Of a stretch of DNA of 64,000 nucleotides, positions 1 to 8,424 are shown in pieces. The stretch is from Cellulomonas fulva (GTDB lineage Bacteria > Actinomycetota > Actinomycetes > Actinomycetales > Cellulomonadaceae), in contig NZ_JAHBOH010000001.1 in the NCBI RefSeq assembly GCF_018531375.1, positions 1,798,001-1,862,000 of the forward strand, given 5' to 3'. The notes below the pieces were generated by a model, which was not told the DNA's origin, did no database searches, and was given only the letters and a program-made list of their open reading frames with translations. Every line of letters starts with the position of its first letter. The first letter of the stretch is position 1. The position numbers and the translations under genes were made by a program.

Positions 1-68
1 GGGCGTGTCACGTCGAGTGAGCCCGGACCGGGCCCCGAGCACCCAGGTGCGTGGGGGAGACTGACCCC

Positions 69-812
69 ATGGTCGCGACCACCGTCCACCTCATGCGCCA
101 CGGTGAGGTCCACAACCCCGACGGTGTCCTGTACGGACGCCTGCCCGGCTACGTCCTGTCCGAGCGCGGGCGCGCGATGGCCCGCGTCGTCGCGGCGTAC
201 CTGTCCGGCCGCCGGTACGACGGAGAGTGGCTCAGCGAGCAGGGCCAGGAGGACCGGGCCGCCGACGGCGTCGTGACGCCGCAGGTCGCCGAGGCGGTGC
301 CCAGCGGCCCGCGCCGCGACGTCGTGGCCGTGGTCGCCTCCCCCCTCGAGCGCGCGCAGGAGACCGCCGCGCCCATCGCCGCCGCCTTCGGGCTCGAGGT
401 CCGCACGGACCCGCGGCTGATCGAGGCCGAGAACCACTTCCAGGGCATGACGTTCGGCGTGGGCGACGGCTCGCTGCGCCACCCGCAGCACTGGCCCCAC
501 CTGCGCAACCCGTTCCGGCCGTCCTGGGGCGAGGCCTACCAGGGCCAGGCCGACCGGGTGCTCGCGGCCGTCGCGGACGCGCGCGACGTCGCGCGCGGGC
601 ACGAGGTCGTGCTCGTCTCGCACCAGCTGCCCGTCTGGGTGACACGCCTCTCGCTGGAGAACCGGCGCCTGTGGCACGACCCGCGGCGTCGGCAGTGCTC
701 CCTCGCCTCGCTCACCTCGCTGCACTACGAGGACGACCGCCTCGTGTCCATCGGTTACAGCGAGCCGGCGGCGGCGCTGCTGCCGGGCGCCGCGACCGTC
801 CCGGGGGCCTGA
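69..812 (+). CDS. Histidine phosphatase (phosphoglycerate mutase-like) family protein
   Basis: About 247 residues. The family signature RHGE lies near the N-terminus (LMRHGEVHNP) and the second catalytic histidine is in LVSHQLP, so a two-histidine phosphatase fold is clear. I chose the ATG at 69 because a GGGGGAG ribosome site ends ten bases before it; an in-frame GTG at 51 would place that site inside the gene. It is followed after one base by a thioredoxin lipoprotein and the cytochrome c maturation genes. The same neighbour is seen in M. tuberculosis (Rv0525 before Rv0526-0529), so it is probably part of this operon. Its substrate is unknown and a glycolytic mutase role is unlikely. Confidence 0.85.
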   Translation: MVATTVHLMRHGEVHNPDGVLYGRLPGYVLSERGRAMARVVAAYLSGRRYDGEWLSEQGQEDRAADGVVTPQVAEAVPSGPRRDVVAVVASPLERAQETAAPIAAAFGLEVRTDPRLIEAENHFQGMTFGVGDGSLRHPQHWPHLRNPFRPSWGEAYQGQADRVLAAVADARDVARGHEVVLVSHQLPVWVTRLSLENRRLWHDPRRRQCSLASLTSLHYEDDRLVSIGYSEPAAALLPGAATVPGA

Positions 813-813
813 C

Positions 814-1458
814 GTGGTGCGTCCGGCTCTGGTGACCCGTCCCGGCCCGACGAGCGCGCGCGGGCGTGGCCGGCGCCGCACCCCGCTCGCCGCGGGCCTC
901 GCCGTCGTCGGGCTCGTCGTGGGCCTCGCCGCCTGCGCCCCCACGTCGACCGCGGACGACGTGGCGGACCAGGGCTACCAGTCCGGTGACGGCAGCGCGA
1001 CGACGTGGCCGGCCGGGGACCGCCAGGGCCCGGTCGCGGTCGCGGGCACGGACTACGAGGGCGCGGAGCAGGACGTCACGCAGTGGGTCGGCGACGTCGT
1101 GGTCCTCAACACCTGGTACGCCGCGTGCCCGCCGTGCCGCGCGGAGGCGCCGGACCTCGCGGCGTTCGCGACGGACTACGCCGACCAGGGCGTCCACGTG
1201 CTCGGCATCAACTCGACCGACGCGGCCGGGGCGGCCGTGCCGTTCCAGACGACGTTCGACATCCCGTACCCGAGCATCGAGGACACCGACGGCGCGGCGG
1301 TCGCCGCGCTCCAGGGTGTCGTGCCCGTGAACGCCGTGCCCACCACCGTCGTGCTGGACCAGGAGGGCAAGGTCGCCGCGCGGATCCTGGGCCTGGTCGA
1401 CCCCTCGACCCTGCGCTCCGTGGTCGACGAGCTGCTCGACGAGCCGGCGGCGACGTGA
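814..1458 (+). CDS. resA: ResA/TlpA-type thioredoxin lipoprotein
   Basis: 214 residues. An arginine-rich start and hydrophobic stretch end in a lipobox with Cys at about residue 41 (GLAAC), so it should be a lipoprotein on the outer face of the membrane. The thioredoxin-fold active site is CPPC (Cys105 and Cys108, in [11 protein letters not shown]). ResA-type proteins reduce the haem-binding cysteines of apocytochrome c, taking electrons from CcdA. CcdA and the haem ligation proteins follow directly; the ccdA start overlaps this stop codon, which suggests translational coupling. The GTG start lies one base after the preceding stop. Confidence 0.9.
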   Translation: MVRPALVTRPGPTSARGRGRRRTPLAAGLAVVGLVVGLAACAPTSTADDVADQGYQSGDGSATTWPAGDRQGPVAVAGTDYEGAEQDVTQWVGDVVVLNTWYAACPPCRAEAPDLAAFATDYADQGVHVLGINSTDAAGAAVPFQTTFDIPYPSIEDTDGAAVAALQGVVPVNAVPTTVVLDQEGKVAARILGLVDPSTLRSVVDELLDEPAAT

Positions 1459-2381
1459 GCGCCCTGGTGACGGACGCCGGCGCGGCCTTCGGCCAGGCCG
1501 CCATGGGCGGGTCCCTGCTGCTGGCGGTGCCGGTCGCGGTGCTCGCCGGCCTGGTCTCGTTCGCGTCACCGTGCGTGCTCCCGCTGGTGCCCGGGTACGT
1601 GGGGTTCCTCGGGGGCATGGCGGGCGCGGGCAGCCGTCCCGCCGCCGCCGCACCCGTCCGCGGTCTCGCCGGCGTCCCTGTGGCGCCCGGCGTCGTCGGC
1701 CCGGCGGGCTCGACGGGCACAGCGGGCACCTCGGGCACGGTCCCGCCGGTGGCAGGCGCGGCGTCCGGGGCGCCCGACGAGCGAGCGGCGGACGCCGCCG
1801 ACCGGCGCCGCCTGCTGCTCGGCGTCGGGCTGTTCGTCGCCGGCTTCACGCTCGTCTTCGTCGTCCTGGGCGTGCTCGCGGGTACGGTCGGCGCCGCGCT
1901 GGTGCAGTGGTCCGACGTCGTGTCCCGCGTCCTGGGCGTCGTCGTGATCCTCATGGGCCTGGCCTTCTGCGGGCTGGTGCCGCTCCTGCAGTACGAGAAG
2001 CGGCTGCACCTCGCCCCGCGTGCGGGGCTGTGGGGCGCGCCGCTGCTCGGCATCACGTTCGGCCTCGGCTGGACCCCGTGCATCGGCCCGACGCTCGCCG
2101 CGATCTACGCGCTCTCGCTGGACCAGGCGTCCGCGGCACGCGGCGCGCTCCTCGCGGTCGCGTTCTGCATCGGGCTCGGGCTGCCGTTCGTGCTGGTCGC
2201 CCTCGGGGTCGAGCGGTCGACGCGGGCGCTCGCGTTCCTGCGCCGGCACCGGGTGGCGATCATGCGCTTCGGTGGCGCGATGCTCGTCGTGCTCGGCGTC
2301 GCGCTCGTGACGGGCGTGTGGGGCCAGTGGGCGCAGTGGCTGCAGGGCCTGTTCACCGACGACTTCGTGCCGGTGGTGTGA
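1455..2381 (+). CDS. ccdA: Cytochrome c biogenesis protein CcdA (thiol-disulfide transporter)
   Basis: 308 residues from the GTG that overlaps the resA stop. It is a polytopic membrane protein of the CcdA/DsbD family that carries electrons from cytoplasmic thioredoxin to ResA. Both redox cysteines sit in family motifs: [14 protein letters not shown] in the first membrane helix and [11 protein letters not shown] in the fourth. Odd point: about 65 residues of Ala/Pro/Gly/Thr-rich, low-complexity sequence (roughly residues 58-120) separate the first two helices, where most CcdA proteins have a short loop. The next gene, resB, starts one base after the stop. Confidence 0.92.
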   Translation: MSALVTDAGAAFGQAAMGGSLLLAVPVAVLAGLVSFASPCVLPLVPGYVGFLGGMAGAGSRPAAAAPVRGLAGVPVAPGVVGPAGSTGTAGTSGTVPPVAGAASGAPDERAADAADRRRLLLGVGLFVAGFTLVFVVLGVLAGTVGAALVQWSDVVSRVLGVVVILMGLAFCGLVPLLQYEKRLHLAPRAGLWGAPLLGITFGLGWTPCIGPTLAAIYALSLDQASAARGALLAVAFCIGLGLPFVLVALGVERSTRALAFLRRHRVAIMRFGGAMLVVLGVALVTGVWGQWAQWLQGLFTDDFVPVV

Positions 2382-2382
2382 C

Positions 2383-4140
2383 GTGACCACCTACCGCCCC
2401 GAGGGTCTCGAGGACTCCTTCGTCCCCGCGAGCGACGCGACCCAGGACGCGAGCCCGGACGGTGCCGGCGGCACGACGAGCGGGTCGACGAGCGGTGCCC
2501 CGCCGCAGCTGCCGACGCTCGGACCGGTCGGCTGGCTGCGCTGGGCGTGGCGCCAGCTCACCAGCATGCGGGTGGCGCTCCTGCTGCTCATGCTGCTCGC
2601 CGTCGCGGCGGTGCCGGGCACGATCTTCCCGCAGAACGCGCAGGACCCGGCCAAGGTCGCCGAGTACGTCGCGGACCACCCGTCGAGCGGGCCGTGGCTC
2701 GACCGCCTGGGCTTCTTCGACGTCTACTCGTCGGTCTGGTTCTCGGCGATCTACCTCATGCTGTTCGTCTCGCTGGTCGGGTGCATCCTGCCGCGCACGC
2801 GCGTGCACCTGTCCGCGGTGCGCGGGCGGCCCCCGCGCACACCGCGCCGCCTGACGCGGTTCCCCGCGCAGGCCCAGGGCACCGCCGCGGCGAGCCCGGA
2901 GGAGGTCGCCCGTGCGGCCGCCGCCGCGATGCGGCGAGGCTGGGGCTGGCTGCCGGTCGTGCGCACGTACCGCGTCGACGTGCACGACGAGGGGAACGGC
3001 ACCTGGTCCGCGGCGGGCGAGCGCGGCTACCTGCGCGAGACCGGCAACCTCGTCTTCCACCTGGCGCTCGTCGGGCTGCTCGTGTCCATCGCGGCCGGCC
3101 AGATGCTGCACTACCGGGGTCAGGCGCTCGTCGTGCAGGGCCGGGGGATGGCGAACTCGGTGCAGGCGTACGACACGTTCGAGAAGGGCACCGCGTTCGA
3201 CGCGTCCTCGCTCGAGCCGTTCACCCTCGAGCTCGGCGACTTCGAGTCGGTGTTCGACCCGGACACGCTGGAGCCCCGCGACTTCACCGCGCACGTCACC
3301 GTGACGGACCCGGACGGCACCGCCGAGCAGGACACCATCAAGGTCAACCACCCGCTCGAGCGCGACGGCGCCAAGATCTACCTGCAGGGCAACGGGTACG
3401 CACCCAGCATCACGGTGCGGGACGCGGCCGGCGAGGTCGCGTTCGCGGGCGACGTGCCGTTCCTGCCGCAGGACGAGGTCTACACCTCGCGCGGCGTGGT
3501 CAAGGTGCCCGACGTGTCCGGCGGGCAGGACCAGATCGGCCTCGTCGGGTACCTGCTGCCCACGGCGCAGGAGATCACGGACGGCCTGTACCGCTCGTCG
3601 AACCCGCAGCCGGACGACCCGATGCTCGTGCTGTCGGTGTGGTCCGGCAACCTCGGCCTCGACACCGGGGTGCCGCAGAACGTGTACCAGCTCGACGAGT
3701 CGCGGATGGAGCAGGCGTCCGACGCCGACGGCGCGGCCGTCACGCTCTACGTGCGCCCGGGCGAGACCGTGGACCTGCCGGACGGGCTCGGCACGGTGAC
3801 GTTCGACGGGCTCCAGCGCTACGTGGCCCTGGACCTGCGGCACGACCCCGCGCTGCCGTTCGTGCTCGTCTTCGCGCTCGCCGCGTTCGCCGGGCTCGCG
3901 TGCTCGCTCTTCGCACCGCGTCGGCGCCTCTGGGTCCGGGCCTCGCCCGCCGGCTCGTCGGAACCCGCCGGTGCGTCGGACCCTGCCGGCTCGTCGGACC
4001 CTGCCGGCGGGCGGCCATCTACAGTGGTGACGGCCGCCGGCCTCGCGCGCGGCGACGACGTCGGCCTGCAGCCCGAGCTCGACCGCGTGCTCGACGCCAC
4101 CCTGACGTCCCTGGAGGGAAGCAGCCATGGAGACCGGTGA
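2383..4140 (+). CDS. resB: Cytochrome c biogenesis protein ResB
   Basis: 585 residues. ResB (Ccs1) pairs with CcsB to form the system II haem exporter and cytochrome c synthase. It has an N-terminal cytoplasmic Gly/Thr-rich leader of about 50 residues, three membrane helices in the first ~240 residues, a large extracytoplasmic domain and a final helix near residue 490-510 (the LPFVLVFALAAFAGLACSLF region). The C-terminal tail has three near-copies of AG(S/A)S(E/D)P coded by 18-bp repeats at about 3948-4010. The GTG start lies one base after the ccdA stop, and the gene end overlaps ccsB by 14 bases, so the operon is tightly coupled. Confidence 0.92.
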   Translation: MTTYRPEGLEDSFVPASDATQDASPDGAGGTTSGSTSGAPPQLPTLGPVGWLRWAWRQLTSMRVALLLLMLLAVAAVPGTIFPQNAQDPAKVAEYVADHPSSGPWLDRLGFFDVYSSVWFSAIYLMLFVSLVGCILPRTRVHLSAVRGRPPRTPRRLTRFPAQAQGTAAASPEEVARAAAAAMRRGWGWLPVVRTYRVDVHDEGNGTWSAAGERGYLRETGNLVFHLALVGLLVSIAAGQMLHYRGQALVVQGRGMANSVQAYDTFEKGTAFDASSLEPFTLELGDFESVFDPDTLEPRDFTAHVTVTDPDGTAEQDTIKVNHPLERDGAKIYLQGNGYAPSITVRDAAGEVAFAGDVPFLPQDEVYTSRGVVKVPDVSGGQDQIGLVGYLLPTAQEITDGLYRSSNPQPDDPMLVLSVWSGNLGLDTGVPQNVYQLDESRMEQASDADGAAVTLYVRPGETVDLPDGLGTVTFDGLQRYVALDLRHDPALPFVLVFALAAFAGLACSLFAPRRRLWVRASPAGSSEPAGASDPAGSSDPAGGRPSTVVTAAGLARGDDVGLQPELDRVLDATLTSLEGSSHGDR

Positions 4141-5173
4141 CCTGAGCACCCTGCTGGTGTGGGCCGCGGCGACGGCCTTCACGATCGCGCTCGTCGCGTA
4201 TGCCGTCGACCTCGCCCGGCTGGCGGACAACGCGCAGCGCCGCCCGGTCGCGCCGGCGCGCGTCGCCGAGCTCGCCGGCGTGACAGCCGGTGGGTCGGCC
4301 CGGACCGGCGCGGCGGACTCCGCCGTCGCGGGCTCCACCGCCGACGCCGCGCCGGGCCGGTCCCCGCGTGCCGAGGGGATCGCGCGCACCACGACGTACC
4401 TCGGGATCGCGCTGCTGTTCGTGGCGATCGTGCTGCGCGGCCTCGCCGCGGGCCGCTGGCCGACCGCGAACATGTACGAGTTCACGCTCGTCGGCGTCCT
4501 GGTCGCGACCACGGCGCTGGCCGTCCTGCAGCGTCGCCGGGTCATCGCGTTCCTCGGCGTGCTCGTCATGGGCATCGCGGTCGCGGCACTCGTGTTCGCG
4601 CTCGAGCAGCTCTTCGTCCGCGCCGACGCCGTGCGGCCCGCGCTGCAGAACTACTGGCTGGTGCTGCACGTCGGCGTGGCCATCACGGCGACCGGCATCT
4701 TCACGGTCGCGTTCGCCGCGGCCGTCCTGCAGGTCATGCGGGACGCACGGGAGACCGGCCGGTCCCACCTCGACCACGCCTGGCAGCGCGCCGACGGCCT
4801 GCGCCGCGTGTTCTCCGGTGCGGCGGTGACCGGCCCGCGGTTCCGCTGGCTCGAGCAGGTGCCCGACGCGCGGCGCCTCGAGGCGATGTCCTTCCGGCTC
4901 AACGCGGTCGGGTTCGTCCTGTGGACCCTGACCCTCATCGGCGGCGCGATCTGGGCCGAGGACGCCTGGGGTCGGTACTGGAACTGGGACCCCAAGGAGG
5001 TCGGCACCTTCATCGCGTGGGTGGTGTACGCGGCCTACCTCCACGCGCGCACGACCCGAGGCTGGAGCGGGCGCAAGGCCGCCTACTTCGTGTTCGTCGG
5101 CTACGCCGCCGTCATCGCCAACTTCACGGTCGTCAACCTCTTCGTCACGGGCCTGCACTCCTACGCCTTCTGA
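4127..5173 (+). CDS. ccsB: Cytochrome c biogenesis protein CcsB (haem handling protein)
   Basis: 348 residues with about eight membrane helices. The tryptophan-rich haem-binding signature of the CcsA/CcsB/CcmC family is present near the C-terminus (WGRYWNWDPKEVGTFIAW). Histidines in HVGVAI, in LHARTT and in the closing LHSYAF are candidate haem ligands. An Ala/Gly-rich variable stretch lies between helices 1 and 2. The ATG start is inside the resB end. It closes the cytochrome c maturation operon and is followed by a long inverted repeat in the convergent intergenic region. Confidence 0.92.
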   Translation: METGDLSTLLVWAAATAFTIALVAYAVDLARLADNAQRRPVAPARVAELAGVTAGGSARTGAADSAVAGSTADAAPGRSPRAEGIARTTTYLGIALLFVAIVLRGLAAGRWPTANMYEFTLVGVLVATTALAVLQRRRVIAFLGVLVMGIAVAALVFALEQLFVRADAVRPALQNYWLVLHVGVAITATGIFTVAFAAAVLQVMRDARETGRSHLDHAWQRADGLRRVFSGAAVTGPRFRWLEQVPDARRLEAMSFRLNAVGFVLWTLTLIGGAIWAEDAWGRYWNWDPKEVGTFIAWVVYAAYLHARTTRGWSGRKAAYFVFVGYAAVIANFTVVNLFVTGLHSYAF

Positions 5174-5185
5174 CTGACGCGGTCG

Positions 5186-5254
5186 TCACTGAATCCGTGG
5201 TTGTGCGACACGCCGCGGGATGTGCGGCGCGTCGCACCACCACACGTTCAGTGA
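5186..5254. repeat. Long imperfect inverted repeat between convergent genes
   Basis: Two 31-base arms (5186-5216 and 5224-5254) pair at 26 of 31 positions around a 7-base loop. The outermost eight bases, TCACTGAA, are perfectly mirrored. It lies 12 bases after the ccsB stop and before the stop of the opposing membrane protein gene, so it may act as a bidirectional terminator, but no T-tract follows. The remaining sequence up to 5403 is GC-rich with no gene that I can support. Confidence 0.7.
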
Positions 5255-5403
5255 ATGCGGCGCGGGCGGACGGCGGCGCGGAGGCGCAGGCGGCACCAGC
5301 CGAGCCGAGGATCGGGCGGCGCCTGCCGGGGCGGAGGCAGGGGGGTCCCGGTGGGCTGCGGCCGCGGGATCAGCGGGCGGGCGCGGGGTGTGCGGCCGTG
5401 GGG

Positions 5404-5754
5404 TCAGGCCGGGGCAGTCGGGTCGCGGGGCGGGTCGTCGGGGTGCTCGGTGGGGGACTGGCGCTTGCGCTCCTGCTCGAGGCGCCAGAGGAACTCCTCG
5501 TCGTCGTCCGGCGCGCTGGGGCCGGCGGCGGAGCGGGTGCTCGGGCCCCAGCCGGCGCGGGCGGGGCGGACCTGGGCGCGTCGCGCGCGGCTGACCGCGA
5601 GCCACACGATCGACCCGAGCACGGGGAGCAGCACCACGAGCAGCACCCAGAGCGCGGGGTGCACGCCGAGGCGCTCGTCGTCCGTGCTGCGGACGATGTC
5701 GATCACGCAATAGACGACGAGCCCGATCACCAGCAGGTAGCCCAGGTACCTCAT
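5404..5754 (-). CDS. Small membrane protein with PLDc_N-type domain
   Basis: 116 residues. Two hydrophobic segments (about residues 3-20 and 35-57) are joined by a short loop with the pattern typical of the phospholipase D nuclease N-terminal (PLDc_N) domain, a small membrane module common in actinobacteria with no assigned reaction. The tail is hydrophilic and charged (DDDEEFLWRLEQERKRQ). The ATG is preceded by a -10-like TAGGGT six bases upstream, which suggests a leaderless transcript. It is divergent from the DUF4229 gene across 53 bases. Confidence 0.75.
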   Translation of the reverse strand: MRYLGYLLVIGLVVYCVIDIVRSTDDERLGVHPALWVLLVVLLPVLGSIVWLAVSRARRAQVRPARAGWGPSTRSAAGPSAPDDDEEFLWRLEQERKRQSPTEHPDDPPRDPTAPA

Positions 5755-5807
5755 GACCGAACCCTAACCGTCGCGGGGCACCCGGTCGGGGCGCCTACCC
5801 TGGAGGT
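5755..5807. promoter_or_regulatory. Divergent leaderless promoters (PLDc_N gene and DUF4229 gene)
   Basis: On the minus strand TAGGGT (5766-5761) lies six bases from the ATG at 5754. On the plus strand TACCCT (5796-5801) lies six bases from the GTG at 5808. Both match the actinobacterial -10 pattern TANNNT, and their spacing puts the expected transcription start at or next to the start codon. No clear -35 was seen. Confidence 0.55.
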
Positions 5808-6089
5808 GTGCCCGTCGTCATCTACACCGCGCTGCGCCTGGCGCTGTTCCTGCTCGCCACGGGACTGCTGTGGTGGGTCGGCATGCGCTCCTGGCTCGCG
5901 CCGCTCGCCGGGCTGTTCGTCGCCTGGGCGCTGTCCTACGTGCTGCTCGGCGGCTTCGGCGCGAAGGCGGCCGCGTACGTCGAGGAGCGGTCGCGGGCGC
6001 GCTCGTCGTCCCGACGCACCCGGGCCGACGAGGACGCGAGCTACGAGGACGCGATCGACGACGCGAACCGCGGCGAGCACCCGGCCTGA
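5808..6089 (+). CDS. DUF4229 family small membrane protein
   Basis: 93 residues with two membrane helices (about residues 5-25 and 28-48) and a charged C-terminal tail rich in Arg, Asp and Glu. Its length and arrangement fit DUF4229, a family often found beside menA in actinobacteria. No function is known. The GGAGG directly before the GTG is too close to serve as a normal ribosome site, and a -10-like TACCCT six bases upstream suggests leaderless translation. It converges on menA with an 18-base gap. Confidence 0.7.
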   Translation: MPVVIYTALRLALFLLATGLLWWVGMRSWLAPLAGLFVAWALSYVLLGGFGAKAAAYVEERSRARSSSRRTRADEDASYEDAIDDANRGEHPA

Positions 6090-6107
6090 GCCGACCGGTC
6101 GCCGCGC

Positions 6108-6977
6108 CTAGAGCGCGAGGCCCAGGCCCAGCAGCACGCCGAACGCGAGCTCGAGCATGCCGGTCCCGGCGAGCACGGGCACCAGGGCGCGGCCGCGCGC
6201 ACCGAGCTGCACGACCACCGCGAGCACGATCGCGGGGGCCAGGAGCACCAGCACCAGCAGCGCCCACGGCGAGCCCGCCGAGCACACCGCGCCCAGCAGC
6301 ACCGGCACGATCACCATCGCCGAGTAGACGCGCCGCGCGCGGTGCTCGCCCAGCCGGACCGCGAGCGTCCGCTTGCCGACCAGCGCGTCCGTGGGGACGT
6401 CGCGCAGGTTGTTGACCATGAGCAGCGCGCACGCGAGCAGGCCCACGGCGACCGCGCCCACCCACGCCTGCCAGGACAGCTCACCGGCCTGCGTGTAGGT
6501 GGTGCCGAGCACCGCGACGAGCCCGAAGAAGACGAAGACGCCGACCTCGCCCAGGCCCAGGTAGCCGTACGGCTTCCTGCCGCCGGTGTAGAACCACGCC
6601 GCGACGATCGCGACGGCGCCGACGGCCAGCAGCCACCACGCGCCGCTCAGCGCGACGAGCCACACGCCCAGCAGCGCGGCGACGCCGAACGCGGCGAACG
6701 CCGCCCTCCGGACCTCGCTGGGCCGCGCGGCGCCGGACGCGGTGAGCCGCATCGGCCCGACGCGGTCCACGTCGGTGCCGCGGATGCCGTCGGAGTAGTC
6801 GTTGGCGTAGTTGACGGCCACCTGCAGCGCGAGCGCGACGCCGGCCGCCAGCAGCGCCCGGCCGATCCGCGCCTCGCCCAGCTCCGCGGCGGCGCCCGTG
6901 CCGACCAGCACGGGTGCGGCGGCGGCGGGCAGCGTGCGCGGGCGCGCGCCGGCGACCCATTCCTGCGGCGTGGTCAC
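6108..6977 (-). CDS. menA: 1,4-dihydroxy-2-naphthoate polyprenyltransferase
   Basis: 289 residues, an UbiA-superfamily membrane protein with about eight or nine helices. It joins the polyprenyl tail to 1,4-dihydroxy-2-naphthoate to give demethylmenaquinone. The two Asp-rich Mg-diphosphate motifs are visible: NDYSDGIRGTD in the first half and NNLRDVPTD in the second. The GTG start overlaps the menE stop (GTGA), so it is coupled to menE. The tail substrate is probably made by the polyprenyl diphosphate synthase at 36.3 kb, and the product is methylated by MenG at 17.3 kb. Confidence 0.93.
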   Translation of the reverse strand: MTTPQEWVAGARPRTLPAAAAPVLVGTGAAAELGEARIGRALLAAGVALALQVAVNYANDYSDGIRGTDVDRVGPMRLTASGAARPSEVRRAAFAAFGVAALLGVWLVALSGAWWLLAVGAVAIVAAWFYTGGRKPYGYLGLGEVGVFVFFGLVAVLGTTYTQAGELSWQAWVGAVAVGLLACALLMVNNLRDVPTDALVGKRTLAVRLGEHRARRVYSAMVIVPVLLGAVCSAGSPWALLVLVLLAPAIVLAVVVQLGARGRALVPVLAGTGMLELAFGVLLGLGLAL

Positions 6978-8284
6978 GGGCGGCTCCCTGGTTCGGTGGT
7001 GAGATCCGGTTCGGTGGTGAGATCCGGTTCGGTGGTGAGATCCGGTTCGGTGGTGAGATCCGGTTCGGTGGTGAGATCCGGTTCGGTGGTGCGATCTGGT
7101 GCGGTGGCGACGCCGGGTGCGGCGACGTGCGGGACGGCGTGCGGCTGCTGGACGACGAGCCGTGCGGCGGCCCGGTCGGGCTTGCCGGGTCCGCGCAGGG
7201 GCAGCGTGTTCACGACGACCAGGCGACGGGGCGCGTGCGCGGCACCGAGCCGGCCGGCGACGTGCGCGCGCACCGCGTCGAGGCCCGGCACCTCGGCGCC
7301 GGCGACGGGGACCACGAGCGCGGTCACCAGCTCGCCCCACTCGGCGTCGGGCACGCCCACGACGCACGCCTCGGCGACCGAGGGCAGCGCCACGAGCGCG
7401 TCCTCGACGGCCGCGGGGGCGACGTTGACCCCTCCCGTGAGGATCACGTCGTCCGCGCGGCCCAGGACGGTCAGCACGCCGTCGTCGAGCCGGCCGAGGT
7501 CGCCCGTGCGCAGGTGCCGCTCGCCCGCGACGTCGACGAACGGGGACGGGTGCTCCAGGTAGCCCGCCGCCAGCACGTCGCCCGCGACGAGCACGCGCCC
7601 GTCGTCGTCGAGCCGCACGCGGACGCCGTCGAGCGGGACGCCGTCGTACACGCAGCCCCCGCACGTCTCCGTCATGCCGTAGGTGGTGACGACGCGCAGG
7701 CCGGCGTCGCGAGCGCGTTCGAGGAGCGGGGCGGGTGTCGCGGCGCCGCCCAGCAGGATCGCGTCGAACGCCGCGGCGGCCCGGGTCGCCGCGGGGTCGT
7801 CGAGGACGCGGACCAGCTGCGTGGGGACCAGGGAGGTGTAGCGGACCGGGCCGGTGAGGCGGGCCGCGGCCTCGACGAGCAGGTCCGGCGTGAACCGGCC
7901 CGCGGCGGCGAGCACCGGCCGCGTCCCCGCGAGGACCGAGCGCACCAGCACCTGCAGCCCGGCGACGTGGTCGACCGGCAGGACCAGGAGCCACTGCCCC
8001 GGCCCCGCGAGGCGCGCGTGCGTCGCGCGTGCCGAAGCGGCGAGGGCCCCGGCCGTCAGCAGCGCGGTGCGCGGCGTCCCCGTGGACCCGGACGTGGCGA
8101 CGGCGAGCGCGAGGTCGTCGGGGGCGTCGGGCACCACGGCGGGCTCGTCGGACGGCGGGTGCGTGCCGGACGGGCCGGCCGCCGGCAGGACGCGGAGCGC
8201 GGCGCCGCCGCCGTCGAGCGCGGCAGGCAGCAGGTCGAGGACCCGCGCCGCGTCGGCGGGCACGTCGCGCAGCAGCCGGCTCAC
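6974..8284 (-). CDS. menE: o-Succinylbenzoate-CoA ligase
   Basis: 436 residues, an adenylate-forming acyl-CoA synthetase acting in the cytoplasm. Motifs in order: the P-loop TSGSTGTPRT (A3), TYGMTETCGG (A5), RTGDLGRLDDG (A7/A8) and the C-terminal catalytic lysine in GPGKPDR (A10). The protein is shorter at its N-terminus than many MenE proteins, like other actinobacterial versions. After the A10 motif an unusual tail carries six DLTTEP-type hexapeptides coded by an 18-bp minisatellite. The tail runs to the stop, which overlaps the menA start. The GTG start is preceded by TAGGCT six bases upstream. Confidence 0.92.
   Translation of the reverse strand: MSRLLRDVPADAARVLDLLPAALDGGGAALRVLPAAGPSGTHPPSDEPAVVPDAPDDLALAVATSGSTGTPRTALLTAGALAASARATHARLAGPGQWLLVLPVDHVAGLQVLVRSVLAGTRPVLAAAGRFTPDLLVEAAARLTGPVRYTSLVPTQLVRVLDDPAATRAAAAFDAILLGGAATPAPLLERARDAGLRVVTTYGMTETCGGCVYDGVPLDGVRVRLDDDGRVLVAGDVLAAGYLEHPSPFVDVAGERHLRTGDLGRLDDGVLTVLGRADDVILTGGVNVAPAAVEDALVALPSVAEACVVGVPDAEWGELVTALVVPVAGAEVPGLDAVRAHVAGRLGAAHAPRRLVVVNTLPLRGPGKPDRAAARLVVQQPHAVPHVAAPGVATAPDRTTEPDLTTEPDLTTEPDLTTEPDLTTEPDLTTEPGSRP
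6990..7097 (-). repeat. 18-bp minisatellite in the 3' end of menE
   Basis: Six tandem 18-bp units. Five are identical (6990-7079) and the sixth (7080-7097) has two changes. The next 18 bases look like a decayed seventh unit. Each unit codes for DLTTEP (DRTTEP in the variant). The length is a multiple of three, so a change in copy number would keep the menE frame and would not move the overlapping menA start. Confidence 0.9.
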
Positions 8285-8296
8285 CGGTCCAGCCTA
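8285..8296 (-). promoter_or_regulatory. menE: Leaderless-type promoter of menE
   Basis: TAGGCT (8296-8291) lies six bases before the menE GTG (8284). It matches the actinobacterial -10 pattern and the spacing repeated at other genes in this window. No clear -35 was seen. Confidence 0.5.
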
Positions 8297-8424
8297 CGGC
8301 GGCGGGGACGGGCCGCCGGCGGCTGCGCGGGCCCGTCCGACCGGTCCGCGGGCGGTGCGGCGTGACCGGCGCGCCGTGGTGGCGTGGCACCCTGGTTCCC
8401 GCACACCACCGGGGGGAGTCACCC

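Noticed and set aside
6990-7097. CRISPR array
   Set aside because: Units are 18 bp, contiguous and without spacers, and lie in frame inside menE; it is a coding minisatellite. The same reasoning applies to 47017-47184.
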